The notes under the pieces: generated by a model | What the model saw: only the letters and a program-made list of their open reading frames with translations | Databases searched by the model: none | What the model was told of the DNA's origin: nothing | Shown: piece by piece, positions 14,901 to 29,070 of the stretch | Layout: every line of letters begins with the position of its first letter | Position numbering within the stretch: position 1 is the first letter of the stretch | Made by a program: the position numbers and the translations under genes | Assembly (NCBI GenBank): GCA_014706295.1 | Contig: JACSVZ010000011.1 | Coordinates: forward strand, 11,066,163-11,130,162 | Direction of reading: 5' to 3' | DNA from: Lycocorax pyrrhopterus obiensis | Lineage: Eukaryota > Chordata > Aves > Passeriformes > Paradisaeidae | DNA: 64,000 nt

Positions 14901-17900
14901 CTTTCCTCACTTTTGAGCTAAAAGCAGAAAAATCATCCAGATCTAGCAAAGCAAAACCCATGAAAAACTCAATTGCAGTTTAATTGGATGCCTATGCTAG
15001 ATATTTGGCAACACATCGACAAATCTGAGGTCTGAATCTTCAACATCTATACACATCATGAAATCATTCTGCCAGTGGTACAGAGTGAAAAGTGGCTATA
15101 AAACGCTCCCATATCACAAAGGTAATAGCTCACAGCACAGCAGGTACTAAATCCAGTATTAACTACTTATTGCACAGAGGGGAATGGGCTAAAAATACTT
15201 TTTAAAGAGGAACAGCAAGTTCCAATCCCCTTATTGGGGCTTGCCTAGAATTAAGATTGGAAAGACAACCAGGAAGGAATGGGCCAAGGAACTGAGCTTA
15301 CTCTGATCAGGCTCAGCCACATGCTTGTGATTAGACATTGGAAATAATCTTTTTTGACCCCAGTGAAACAACACCATGTGTGAATATTTGGGGCTTGCTT
15401 ATTGTCATTCCCGGAGATGTGGGAGTGGGAACGAGAAGACTTGGAAAGGACAGTAACAATTCTCAATAGCCAAGAGGTCCACTCTGTTGTTTTCAGTTGC
15501 CATGATCGCTGTGGAAACACCCTGGGTAAATAGGAGTCAGATCCACAGCAACTGGCTCTCACATGCAATGGGGTTACGAAGCCCATGGCATGCTCTGGAG
15601 CACCAAGCACAAACTTTACTGGCGCCCTGCTGAGCCAGGGGATGTGGCTGCAGTTGCACATACACTCTTCTGTTTCTGCCTTAAGACAAATTAAGGCAAC
15701 ACTTGGCCCAGATATCAGGTAGGGCGTCAAATTAGGGGAGATGGATTTGTTCTCTAGACAGAAGACCCCTTAATACAAAATAATATATGTGCACCCATTT
15801 ATAACAGGTGTTTAATCTGCAGCAGCTTTTCTGGCCCGTGGAAATTCTATAGCATTCTTTCTCCCTTGTCACCATTATAATATTTTTAAATGCTGTTTTT
15901 CTTTCCCCCATTAAAAAGAAAACATTTCTCAGAAGCAGTAGTGGGCTGTTAGGGCTATAAAACAAGTTTGCACAGACCTGTAACATGTTGAGCCACAAGA
16001 CATGACACAGTGTGTTTTATGGGGCAATTAATACTTGCCTTGGGAGCACTGTGAGGTATGAAGCCCTGTCAAACACACCCCGGTATATCCGAATGCAAGT
16101 TGTAAAGGTGCATTTTGCTTCTTGAAAAATAAATATGGAATTAGCCTGCTGTTTTTTAACTTGCTAAAGTTAAAAAGAAGATTTTTTCCAGCTAAAGAAT
16201 GGAACCTTTCCTCCAGGAGCCAAGCTCAGAGCAGAGGAACATCAGGAAGGAACACTAAGAGCAGAAGACACCAATTTCTAACCTACATTTACATTCTGTG
16301 GTCTTGATTTTCAGGTTAACGTTGTTGCATTTCCCAATACACCTCCACTTCACTAACATCTTCTGTTATGGATCCTGTTCCACAGTTTGTTCTGGATTCT
16401 TACAGATACTCCTCAGAGCATTTCCTATGTGCATCCCAGCGCCAGCATTTATTATACAAGTGCAGGGCACAGGCTTGTCACATTATCTGCAGTAGTTACA
16501 GCCCTGTTAAAATAGCTGGCCATGGTGCATATTCATATTTTACAGTCCTTATTTGAACATTGGCTTGAGCTGTTGCAGGGTTTGGAGAAGGCAGTTGCAG
16601 TTTGGCAGGGGGCAACCCTAGAGAGCCTCCCCTCTCCCTGTGGAAGGGAGCCAAGCTGTCAGATTTATAAAGCACTTCAAGTCACAGTGTGCACAGGCAC
16701 AGCAGACTTTTCACAACTGCTTCAAGCTTCCAGCAACAGCCTGACCCCACTGTGCTGCACAGCACCAGTCCCTACTCCTCCTGTGGTATTTTGGGACGGC
16801 CCAGCAGGGCTAAAGAGACCTGGAACAACTGCAGCAAGCATCAACTTTTCTTTATAAAGCACATTAAGGAGACATATTACAGTAGCACAGGTAGTACCTC
16901 AGCTGAAGCAGGACTTTGTGCTAGGCTCTAGCCACGATCATTTTGTAATGGAATTCAGAAAATTATATCATTCATCCACAATAATGGGACTTATGGTGGC
17001 AGACAGGACTGACCAAAAGCAGGTCTGAAACAGCAGTTTAACTGATGGAGCCCCAAACCCCTCTGTCTTGAGATTAAGAGCAGCACTTCTCACTAAAGAG
17101 GTCGCAGATCTGCTCCAGTGACAGGCACAGGACCACTGCTCCAGGCTGTAACAAGTGAGGTACTACTGGGAGCAGCAAGGTTACAAAGACAATGCAAGTT
17201 TCCAGATAGAGATATTTGTCTCCATTAACCTGCCACCACTGCTCACTAATCACAGTCACATTAAATAGATGTCAAGGAATATCAATTTCTTAGATTTCCA
17301 AGGGCCAATTAAAATAAAACGTAGGCATAACAACTCCAGTACTTTTCCGTAACAGGTTAGCATCTACACTCCTCCCGCATCCCATTAGACATTTTCACAC
17401 GTACTGGAGATGACACACTGTGTGCTAAGGAGGTCAAAAACCCAAAGAAAACTGTCCAAGAATATTGAAAACACTAGAGGTATTTGACATAATTTATTGC
17501 ACTAAAGAACTGGAGAACAGGAAAAGGTTGATGTAATAATAACATTAGCAGGAACTATAGTCCAGGCAAGCCAGCGCTAAATAAAGTGCCAATCAATAGC
17601 TCTTTTATTAGTAGGTACAATCAATGTACAGCAGGCAAGCCTGGCCAATTAAGCTTATCGACTGACCAAAGAGTAGCAGGAAGCATTCTTTCCTCAGTTT
17701 TGTTTTCCTTTCTGTAAGTGAGAAATGAGCTCCAGTTTTATCACTGGATTCCCACCAAGGCATCTCCAGGAGTTCCTGTGGAGTGGAAACGCTGACAAAA
17801 AGCAGGCTTGAGCTATCTTGGTATCCTTTAACCCAGGGTCAGCCACAAGAACCAAAATATTCAAGGGTCACTTACAAAGTAACTTTTTTCCTAGTGACTG

Positions 17901-20900
17901 TATGAAGTTAAAATGTTGTTCTTCTAGATGAAGGGGAGAGAACTGGTAAAGGAAGAAAGCACAGTCCCTTAGCAATGCTTAACCATTAACAGTCCTGTAA
18001 GACCTTAGGAAATTAAGCCTATTTGTTTCTAATTCCCACATGCACCGCCTGAACTTCATAAACCTCCCAGTGTGAAGCAATGCCTGTATCTTTCTTAAAA
18101 GAAAAAAAAAGCCAAACTACAGCTCCAGTAAAAATTATACAGAATTTAACGTCTCACATGGTAATGGCTGCTGAAAATAACAGGAGCTTTAATATTCAAC
18201 TGTGCCTAACTGTGCAGATGCAAATAGGATATTTATTCACAATACCCCGCTCTCCCTTGCTGCTCGGATCCCCCTTCCTTCGTTATCTCTTTCAAAAGGA
18301 AGAAGTTAGAAGACCAGATAAGATGTGGGTTTCTCAGCATGATCAAATAAACACTGTGTGGTGGTCACAGGGAAAGAAAACATATTGTAGGAATGAATGG
18401 TAAAGATTACATTTTACAAAGAATCACACACAAAATTAGCAGCCCAGATGCCGATTTCCATTGATGTCAGTTAGATGGGATTTCTGCAGCCTGGCTTCTC
18501 AGCAGGAGGAGTGCTGCATCCAGCCCTGCAGTCAGTCAGGCCACGACTGTCTGCTCCTTTAACTTATTATTGGAATTCAGTGAATACAGCAGAGTTCACC
18601 AGGTTTATATCCCTTCAGGTCTGGTGCTCTCAGAGCTTTACAGGTATTTGACACCTCAAAAAAGTCAGGGAAGAGGGGAGAGATTCTCAGCATGTTTGAC
18701 TACAGGCACTACAGGACAGACTGGTTTTCAGCTTCCTATCAGACAGTTCCCCAGCTGTATCTAATTCAGAAAATATTTCAGTAATCAGCAGAAGACACCT
18801 TTAGCAACAGTCAGACAATAAATTTCTAAAGCTACAGGCAAGCATCTCACTTCTTACACTTATGTTGTTTGCCATTTTCTTCTACCTGCATATGAAAACT
18901 TAACCTAGAAGATTAAAAAGAGCAAATCAAATAACTTTGTATCATATCTAAATGTCACAAGGTTCAGTCTTTCCTGCTGCAACTCAAAACCAGGTCTGAC
19001 TGCATAGACTCCAACTCCACTGTGTCTTTGCCTGACTCTACTTTTCACACCATGGCCTCAGCTGAAATTCACCAGTCACACATATACAAGTTGCTTTTAT
19101 TCACTAGTCAAAAATCAACTTAACACAGTTACTCATTTACTTGCAGTTTTCCTTGCCTACACTTGTGAGACATTAAATACTGTAGCTCCTGGCCCACTAT
19201 ATTATGACAGTTTAGGCTGGAAAACATGGCAATGAACAAAAGGGAGGATAAAAATGCAAAACAGACATTTCCATTTGGCTTTTTATATGACACTTCATAA
19301 GAATGTACAGAAGACAAGAAGCTTGACAAGGAGCTTAACTTGAACAACAGTAACAACCTTGAGGAACAGTATAAAGTAACCCAATTTTTAAGAAGTGTTT
19401 CAGTCAGCCCCTCTGGCACCGCTTTACAGGAGCTCAAGAGGTTGCAGAGCTTCTAAAAAAGTCAGTCCTTCAACCAACTGCAAGAGGAAAATGCTTCTCA
19501 GTCTGGTTTATTCACTTCCTATGGGCAAATTCCTATTTTGTCCAAAAGAAATTTTTGTCTTTCTTGAATCAGATCTGGCTACCAGTCTCAGAGAGACATG
19601 AAGGTGCCTTTTGGATAAAGATGGTTTGCTCTCTCACGTATCTAAACAGTTTGCACATCAGACACATATATTCTGTCCCAAAATAGAAAGAGAATTAATG
19701 ACCTGGGCTCACTGCTTTACATCAAGCACAGACCACTTCCAGAGGAAGGTATGCAATCCCTATCCATCACATTTCTCCAGCAGAGCTTTGCTTCAACACT
19801 GTGCTGTGCATAACTGTCACAGTAAGAAACTACTCCAGGTGTAGACAAACATCTCTGGAACATCACAGGCAAGTGGGGCAGTCAGTCCCAAGCTTTACTC
19901 ATCTTTCAGAGATGCTCAGTGCCTCTCTCTGCACACCCATCACCTCTCTCATGGGAGACATGCAGCTGGGTTTGTCACTGCTGGTCACTGCTGTCCCCAG
20001 GGGACAGGCTCATTCCTTCACAAGTGGCTCTGTAATGCAAAAGAGGACATTCTTAGCTTGGGTTGACTGAATAAATTGGGCTAAAGATCAGGCCAAAAGT
20101 ATTTATCAAAGTAAAGTCTGCCATGAGCTGCACAGGGGACTCCTGTCTTCAAGTTTTTGTAAAGGCAAACCCTGATCCTGGAGTACTGCTATGCTTTTGG
20201 GACTTCGGGGCTAAGAGATCTCAACTCAAAGCACCAGAACATTCATCACGACACTCTCTTCTAATTCTTAGGTCAGCCAGTGCTCTCATACATTTGCAAC
20301 TTCTTTTTTTTTTTAGTTTAAATACTCCAGCCTAAACCTTGTGCCTGACTAAAGGAGCTAACCTTGTAAAAGACTGGGTAAAGCCAGGTTTGTTAACAAA
20401 TACAAGGCTTGTTAATATTGCTGAGCAAACTCAATGTGAAAGAGCATTCCAGGATTTGGGTTTGTTTTTTTGGAATTGGTGAGAGGGCCCTCAAACGTAC
20501 CTCATATCACAGCCAGAAATGTCTTCTGGACTTCTGTTCAGAAAATGGCTCTTTTTTCAGAAACAACCCGTTCCAAGTAAGATGCAGATGAGTGACTACA
20601 CACTCAACACACCATCAGTGAGAGGCTGCGAGGATACAGCTGGACACATGCTACAAAACCCCATTCAGTTGTCCAGCAAAATCCTTGTCGAAATTCCCTT
20701 TGTGAATCCACTTTAATGAATTAAAAAAAAAAACCCAAAAACAACCCAAACAAAAAAACCCCAAACAACAACCAGAGATCTCCAAGAAACAGTATCTTCA
20801 CATGAAGGCACTTCTGTGAGTGTGGAAGGTGGAGCCTCAAAGCTCACCATTCTTCCTCCTACTGTTTTATGTGCTCTGTGTCTCTTCCACTGTTACGTTC

Positions 20901-23479
20901 CCTTCTGAACTGCACGACAGATGGGAGCAGTTGGTTTTTAAAAGGTTTTTATTTTCTGATTTCAATTTTTCATGTATCTTTTGAATTTGGCACAATACCA
21001 TTCTCTAGTGAAGAGAAGACATTGTGTTAAGCTTAATTATCAAAGGCTGAAACCTAGCAAGCAATCAATCATTTAGTGACATACTCATGCTTTCATTGAT
21101 TTGAAAAAATATTTTTTTGTGGCTATTGAAAAAAGAAAAACTGTCAGAGACAAAAACAGAATCACTCACTTTGCAGCATATCAAAATATCAAAACTGTAG
21201 GGAGATGAGTGAAGAATGTTCATTTGTTTTTTCTGAAACTAAATCCAACTCTTTCTGGCATGCGAGCCCGGAAGTTGTGTAAGATGTGTTTTACTGTAAA
21301 CATGATCTTTCTGTCAAGGTTTGCCTTATAATTCAGGCTGAACAGTCACAAAACTTGTTCCTAAATGACTTTTCTAAAGAGTCAAGGTTGCTTTGTTCTT
21401 TAATTTTCTTTAGTCTTTCTACACATCCCCCCCCTTTTTTTTTTACTGCCAGATAAGTGCTCTGGCAGCTGCATTCCTGGGGAACACTGACATCCAGTGG
21501 AGAGCTGGGGTCATCCCCAGAGCCCACGCAATGGCCCCCAAGTCAGCATCTCCCCCCAGAACTCTGAACAGCTGTAGGAGATGCCTTGAATTACAAACTC
21601 CGAGCCCCAGCCGCAGACAGCAGCTCAGCTCAGCAACAGCCTGAGCCACCTTCAGCTGCAATCGTTATTTTGTCTCCTAAATTCTCATAAAGGTGATCAC
21701 ATCCCTGGCCCTGTTACTTCTAGTGGTTTACACATAAAGCTTAAATGTGGGGTTTGGGGTGGTTTTTTTTCAGTTGAGGAAATGTCGAAAGACAAACCGC
21801 TTTTATCCACTGACCAGCAACTCCACCATGCTTGCTTTGTTTTTTCAGTGATACAGGATGACAAGTCCCATGTGTTTAAACAGCACTGTATTTCAAATGA
21901 TAGTGTATAGTCAACAGTTAACACTGTTTTTCTTTGGAGAAACAGAGTCTCTATAAGGTCACTCTGGTGTTATCACCTAGAATAAAGGCATCTGATATCA
22001 TTAGCCTGGCCCCAACCACTACATAGATGCATTTGCAAGTTCATGCAACAAAAGCCTAACCAAACAAAAACATCAGACCAAACTTAGCCTGCAAAACAGG
22101 TCCACAGAACCTATATAAAAGTGGAATTGTCTTGTTGTTGCTTTGCAATAGCACCCTAGATTCCATCCATTCTCCTTTCGATACCCTGCGTTGTTGAGGA
22201 ACATGGTAGATACTGCTACAGCAGAGGACAACAAAAATTATGGTGCTGGTACCATTGCCTCCAAAGCAGGGTAGGCTCAAGTTTGAAGAAAGAACAGCTG
22301 CACTGCAAGCTACAACCAAGAATCCTGTTTCACAAGGAGATGGCTGATGTTTCTAAGCTAGTTTTCTTTCTGCACTGCATTCCAGCATGGAACTACAACA
22401 TATAGCATCCTACCACCCCAAAATAGGACATACTCACCCCATGATGACTGCAAGGCTAACCACAAGCCTGAGCTGTAAGGGAACTGGAACCTTGGAGTCC
22501 TATATCCCAGGGACACATCCTTGCAGCTATTTTGGGTGAACATCCCCATTTTGCTCCCTCCCTTATTTCAGACCCAAGACACTCTCAGACAGATCCATTG
22601 TCACAAAAGCTTCCTTTCATTGCCTCAATATTTTCAAAGAAATCTTTTATCAGACATTCCCAACCAGCTCCAATTGACTGTATTTACCTTCTGACCGAGA
22701 AACAAGCTACACTGTGCTCTGCTTCACAATATGTAATTTTAAACCAACTCCAAAAGTTGTTTTAAAAATCCTCCAGATTTACATGGGTAAAAATGAGATC
22801 AAGTTGTGTCACATGTTTCTTGGCTTGCTGTAGTACAAATAACAGTGCAGTTATATCTGCAACCCACACTGAGAGAGCATATGCTCCAAATGGTATCCTT
22901 CAGTGCTTTCCTATCATGGACAATACTCCAGGACAGCCTAACCACTATCACGTTTTCTTCAGAAGGATTTGTGTGTGTACTTAAAAATAGCAGCAGGGAG
23001 TGGAGACACTTTAGAAGGATGAACCAAAACCCTGTTAAGCCAAGCCTCTGCTCAAGCACTTTCCACAGCTGGGACCAGGGAACATGCCAAACAACCAACC
23101 TTTGTCTTCCAAAAGTAAGAGTCCCTTCTCCAAAGGTGAATAGGAGACACCTATTTACTCATGAAGGTATGACAATAAAATCATAAGTCTCCACCAAAGC
23201 TTATACTATTTTAACCTATTTTTCAAAAGAATATATAAAGATTTTGAGTGCTGTGACGTTTTTCTCCCTGTAGCAAGCCTGACTATTTCTGTCTTATCAA
23301 GGCAGGATCTCTCTTTACTCTCTGATTTTTGATACACAGGTTAAATAGTAAAAAATTACCTTTTTATTAAAAATCAGTTTCTCAGTGCATCCTTCCAAAG
23401 GAAATAATAGTGGATGGCTCTCATTTCTACAGCTAGCAAACTATGTGGTTTCTTTTATGAGCTAAATGAAAGGAACATA

Positions 23480-24060
23480 CAAAATAATCATTATGGATTT
23501 GTATGAAATTACTGGGTATGGAATGCAGTAAATCCCCAAACAAGCTTTAACTATAGCTTGTAAGATATAATCATCAGGTAAAACTGCAGACTCTCCTTTT
23601 GTAAGATGCAGCAGAAACCTAATATTTTATCGGAAACCTTGATTTATGTTTAATAGCTCTGCTACCTACTAAAAAAGATCTTGTATTAGCAAATGGGTAC
23701 AGATCCAGTCCATTAGCTTAGGACAACTGAAAAACTCAAGGGTTTTGTGAACTAATGCAATAAAATATCATTAAATACTGTAGCATGACAAGACAGACAG
23801 AAGGTTTGAGTTGAAAGTCAGGAGAAGTGTTTGAAATGAAGTAAAATGTACAATAGATATGTTTAGGTACATCTGGCTTACATTTGCAGTAGGTCGTCAG
23901 AGGACCTTAGTGTCTGTGATGTAAATGAATAACAGAGCCCTCAACAATTTAACTGTCATCAGTATAAATGCTTTAACTGGCACAGTAAAGCAAAGCTCTG
24001 GGCCTCTTTCTAAATCTCCATAAGCTCCTGGTCTGAATTATAAACTGGGGCTGCATTACC
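23480..24060. promoter_or_regulatory. Candidate conserved non-coding element
   Basis: About 600 bases of unique AT-rich sequence with many short TAAT/ATTA cores (ATCATTAAATACTG, CATTAGCTTAGG) and GATGTAAATGAATAAC. No repeat signature and no coding potential. Texture-based call. Confidence 0.28.
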
Positions 24061-24142
24061 TGAAGATGAAAGCAGCCAGGTCAATTCACTTAAAACCAGA
24101 GAATTACCACTGCAAAGCTGTGATGAGCAGCTAAGGAGCACA

Positions 24143-24164
24143 TGTGTGTGTGTGTATGTGTGGT
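24143..24164. repeat. (TG)n microsatellite, short and interrupted
   Basis: TG dinucleotides interrupted by a TATG step. Possibly polymorphic; no other role visible. Confidence 0.75.
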
Positions 24165-27100
24165 TGTGTTTTTAATGTACAGTTTCACAGAGACAAGAGG
24201 AACGTCTGACTGTGCAGTGATTCCAAATCCAGATCCAAAGGTTTGGTGAGAAGGGGGGTAGCCATTTGATTATCAACTACTTGAAACTCCTAGACTGTAA
24301 GGCTAAATATAAGCCACCAGATATTAGATGTCTATTAAGAAGAAGAACACAACTGCAAGGAAAGAGTTGCTTCTACATCAACTGCTCCAAACCCACTGTT
24401 TGCAAACATTTTCCTATCAGGCAGCACCATCCTGTTGAAGAAGTCTGACTACACAAGCTCTGCCACTGACTTAAAGGGCTTTACTCAAATCATCTCTCCT
24501 TCCTCAGGCACACTTCCTCCACCTTCTTTCAGCCTTCGGATCACCAGTTTTGGGAAGCAGGAATTACCTCCCCACGTGCCATAGCATCCGTGACACCACC
24601 ACCACAGATCCCAAGTCACAATACACCATATAACCAACAGCAGCCAGGTGTAACTCCCCTCCACTCCTCTCACTTACCTTCGGCACACATTTCAAAGCCA
24701 CTCTTCCCACACAAATGTCCAATATCAAAGGGGAAGACAAAACTGAGTGTAAGATTCCCAAGGCACACAAAACCCAAGCAGGCTTCACCTCTTTGAAATT
24801 GTGTGAGTTAGATATACCAAACAGTTTATTTGACAAGTAAAGGCAACTGTACTTAGATGTGAAGGCAGATTGAGCACATTTACTGCAATGTGGCCAAATA
24901 AGCATATTGCCACCACAACCTTCTGGGCTCAAGATGAAATTGTTACCCTCCCCTCCAACAAACACATAGAATGTTCACTTTTATAATAAATTCCAAACAA
25001 ATTAATGGATTCCAACATGCATCATCAAATTTATATTTCCTCCTCCACAGAGTCCCACCCCTGTAAGTAATCCTTAAAATTCGTCATGAAGCTTTCAAAA
25101 CAATTTATGCAAACAAACATCAAGCAGAGCTATTTGTATTGGCAGCACATTTCACTTAACAACCTACAACAAGGAACAGATGGTCTGAGCTCTGGAAACA
25201 GCTACAAAGAAAACAGTAGGAGCAAGTCCATCAGAAGCACTTTTTTCCCCCAATTTTGTGAAGATTACAGACTTGTTCTTGTTTATTTCTTTGATTAGGC
25301 TGTTATTTTATGTACTCATGAATCCTTCCCTTGCATTTCATGGAACAAATCCACCAGAAGCACATTCCCCAACTGTGTATAGTTACAGAAGCACTGCTTT
25401 AAGAACCGAACTATCTGTTCCTCACTGATTCAGGGCTCTCTAAAGTGCCAGGGAAGAAAGCAAAACAACGTGCAGATGTTGTACAAGGGATTGACAAATT
25501 TAAGGCAAACCCTCTCAGCAATCCATAGTTCTCTATCCTTTTGCCCACCCCTTGGTCTCCAACACTGAAAAAAAGGAGCTGATTCACAGAGTCACATCAA
25601 TTACAGATCACTCAGCACTATTACTAGTCTTGTAAGATGTGATGGTCTCCCCCTTCCCCTTTCCTAATGGGACCTTCATCTCTTGAAGATGAATGACAGG
25701 AGGCCCAGCCTGAGCAGGGCGCTATGGCACAAGCACAGAAGGAGCAGGATGACTGATAACCTACAGCACAACAAGGAGGGGCTGCAGAGCTGGTCAGAAG
25801 CTTTGTTTATGCCCATGCCAGGATCAGAATACTCCTCAAGAAACAAGACTACCACAACTGCTTGGTACATTGTGGGAAGCAATCTAACAAGCAAATCTCA
25901 GTAATGGTTACTCTGGAGTAAATCAGCAAGGAATAAAATGGAAATGAAGCAAAAATCACCCCAATAACATCCTTTCATGGAAATATGTTTTCTCTGTATC
26001 AAAACAAGTTAGAAAAAGTTCTTACAGGAAATAAATACAATACTCAACCACACCTATTACAAAAGAAAAAAGTCTATCCCTGATCACAGTAATCATAATT
26101 CCTTATTACAACCACCATCAATCAAGTAGCTGTCAGGTTTACCAGTATCTGTGCTTTCTTCACAAGGATTCATATGAATTCATCTGCAAATACTCTCACC
26201 CAGACCTGGATTTAATTGGAACAATGTTAGGGACAGCCAATATGCTTGCACAGCTATCAGTCCACCAGCCAAAAACACCCTCCTGGAGGCAAATTAGTAC
26301 CCTAGAGCTACACAGGGATGAACATGGACCATGATGTTAAAAAGAAAAATAAACAAGGAATGAAGGACTTCTGACCAGAAAGACAATCATAACATCTTGA
26401 AGTAACAAAAAGTCTTTCTGAAGGTCATTAACCAGGGTGGAGACAGAGGTCAGTTTGGAAAGGTTTGGCTTTGAGAGGTGAAACCATGTTAAATTTCAGT
26501 GGAGCAAAATCAAGGACAAAGCAGACCAAAGCTGACAGCTTAATAGGACCTTTGAGCATGACAGTTGAATAAACTTCATTCCACACAACACTATAATTTC
26601 GTGTTTCATACTCTTGTTAGTGAAGCAATTTCATATCAGGATGACTACAAAGCTGTTTTCACTGGCCCCCTTGGCCATCTGTGATGGCCAATCCTTACAT
26701 ACCAGACATGTCTTCTGCTGGACCACTGCACAGGCAAGCAACTAGAACACTCCTGAGCAACAAAGCCAAAAACATCAGCACCACTTTCTTCCTTACATAG
26801 CATCACAGATTCAAGCTTTACTTTTCTGAAGTGAAACACAGCTACTTGCTGAGGCAAAAGCCCAGGCAGACAATGTGTATCCTTTCAGAGCAGCTTTTCC
26901 CATTACTCATCTGGCAGCAGGAAGAGGAAAGCAAACTCAAGCAGATGATAAAGTTAAACTAACAGTGCTGTTGAGCAAAAGGTGTCTCAGGGAAAACAGC
27001 TGGAGAAGCGTATCTGGACAAGCTTTGCCATACAGATGTTGCTCCTAAGTTCTACTTGTAAAGAAAAAAGTGAAGAAAATGCACAAGCTGATTTTTCGGG

Positions 27101-28829
27101 ACTTGAACTGTCTGACTGCAGTTTAAACCAATTTGAGAGTAGGTACAACTCTGAGTTCACCATCTGACCCTGCAACATGATACCCAAAGTGAGCAAACAG
27201 TCTGAAGTTCACTTGAGATTTCTTCATTTGGAGGATTACGATGAAGCATTTCCTGAGATGTCACGCTTTAAACAGCTAATGGCATGTGACAACCAAGTGC
27301 TTTTACATTTTACATCTAAAGTTGCAAACACTTGGCCTCTCCCCCAAGCAGAGAAATATGCAGCAGCCCCAAGAGCTTGAAATCTGGGGCCTCACCAGAG
27401 TCTCCTTTTACTTTAGCGGGCACTGGATGCAACCAGGAGTTCGCTCACTGCAAGTGGAAAAATCTTCTTTACAAATGTCTCTCAGAGAGAGGCCACAGGG
27501 GCTGCAGTGGGACCATGGCACTGGAGGAGGCAGAGAGCCACTGACTGCCCACAGCACAGCTACACATCGAGCCTGGGCCACCCCAGCCCCCCAAAACAGC
27601 TGGTTTATGCCTTTGCCCACTCACTTTTTTCATAAGATGCACATGGAATGATACAGAAAGCACCCACCAAGTCACAAGACAAAGCAGAATTTCAAAGGCA
27701 CAAGTGGAAGTAGGTGCTCAGACCCTCTGGTGACCTCCTCCAAGTGTGTCTTAAGGATTTTGGAGTTGGTCAAATAAAATGGCACCATGAGGCGAAAAGC
27801 TGCCATTTCACACAGGTTTCCCCAGCAACTCCACAGGCTGGAGGTCAGCAGGGCCACTGTGTTTTATGGAGCACAAGCCTTTACGGATCAGAGCTCTTTC
27901 CAGGGAAGGCTGCAAGTTCTGGAAGCATTGAGAAGCATATGTGTGTACTATGTATACACGCAAAAATAAAAAGCTTCATTGACAACCAGGGAAATTCTTG
28001 GTTTGGTTTAATCTCTATTTTAGTTTGCAAACCTGCCTGTTTGTACTGACGTATGCTTTGAAGTCAGCAATATAATTTCTGAACTACTCTAGCCCCAAGA
28101 ATCACAATTACTCCGTGATACTAAGCAAGAGGCATCACAACACACACAAAGCACCAGGACCCAGCTGCTGACTAACCCACGCCCTGACACTGCTTCTGGG
28201 TTTTGCTAAGAACGCCAGAGCCAAACTAGTCTCAGGAAAAGTTTAAAAATTGGGATGCTTGCTATTAAGCTTCAAGTTTCCTTCTACTGTAGAAATGCTG
28301 CTTCAGCTGAATTTGGTGGAATTACAGGAGCTGATTAGGTTAACCACTGACTGTGCTTCCTGGAGGGCATCTGAGAACATGCCCTGACCCAAATTATTTA
28401 ATCTTGATCCATATTTGAACCATTTAATTTTAAGCTCCACATATCTCCAAGAAACAAAAAAGGTAATACAAACTTCAGAGCAGCTTTTAACTCTGAGAGG
28501 TAGCAAGGCTCAGGCCACAAACACAATTGCTCCCAGCCATCCAGAGCAGCAAGAAACGAAGTCTTGCTGCTCCTGCTCCGAGTGGAAAACTTTGCAAGAG
28601 GAGGTAGTGGAGGGAGGGGACAGGTCTGATGGCAGCTGGGCACAAACTGGCTGTGCTGCAGAATGTTTTGGTGTCAGCCAAGCCTTGAGCTTCAAGACCC
28701 AGGGGAAATTGCTGGCCAAAGGAGAGAAGAGAGGTGACGGAGCTGAGGCAGGCTCAGGAATCACTCCCTAGGCATGTGAACTCACAACCTGGCTCCTTTC
28801 TGCCAGGAGAGAGACCAGACTGAGGGTCC

Positions 28830-29070
28830 CTGCCCTGTCCCATATTATTTATACCTAGTCAAATATAAAAATGGACTCTCCAGATTCAACCATAAGCTCC
28901 AGCCTGGCCCCAAGACATTTCCCAATCAAAGCATCATTAAAAGAACTCCAATTACTTTGGTTTGGGATGTTATTTGTCAGACTGAGGGCAGCCAGCCACA
29001 CTGTGTCAATAATAATGAACTTATTAGCCTAGAAAGGATAAAATATTGATCGACTTGCTACTTGCTCACA
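28830..29070. promoter_or_regulatory. Candidate conserved non-coding element
   Basis: Contains AATCAAAGCATCATTAAAAG, CCAATTACTTTGG and AATAATAATGAACTTATTAG within 240 bases: paired TCF-like (TCAAAG/CTTTG) and homeodomain cores. Texture-based call. Confidence 0.28.
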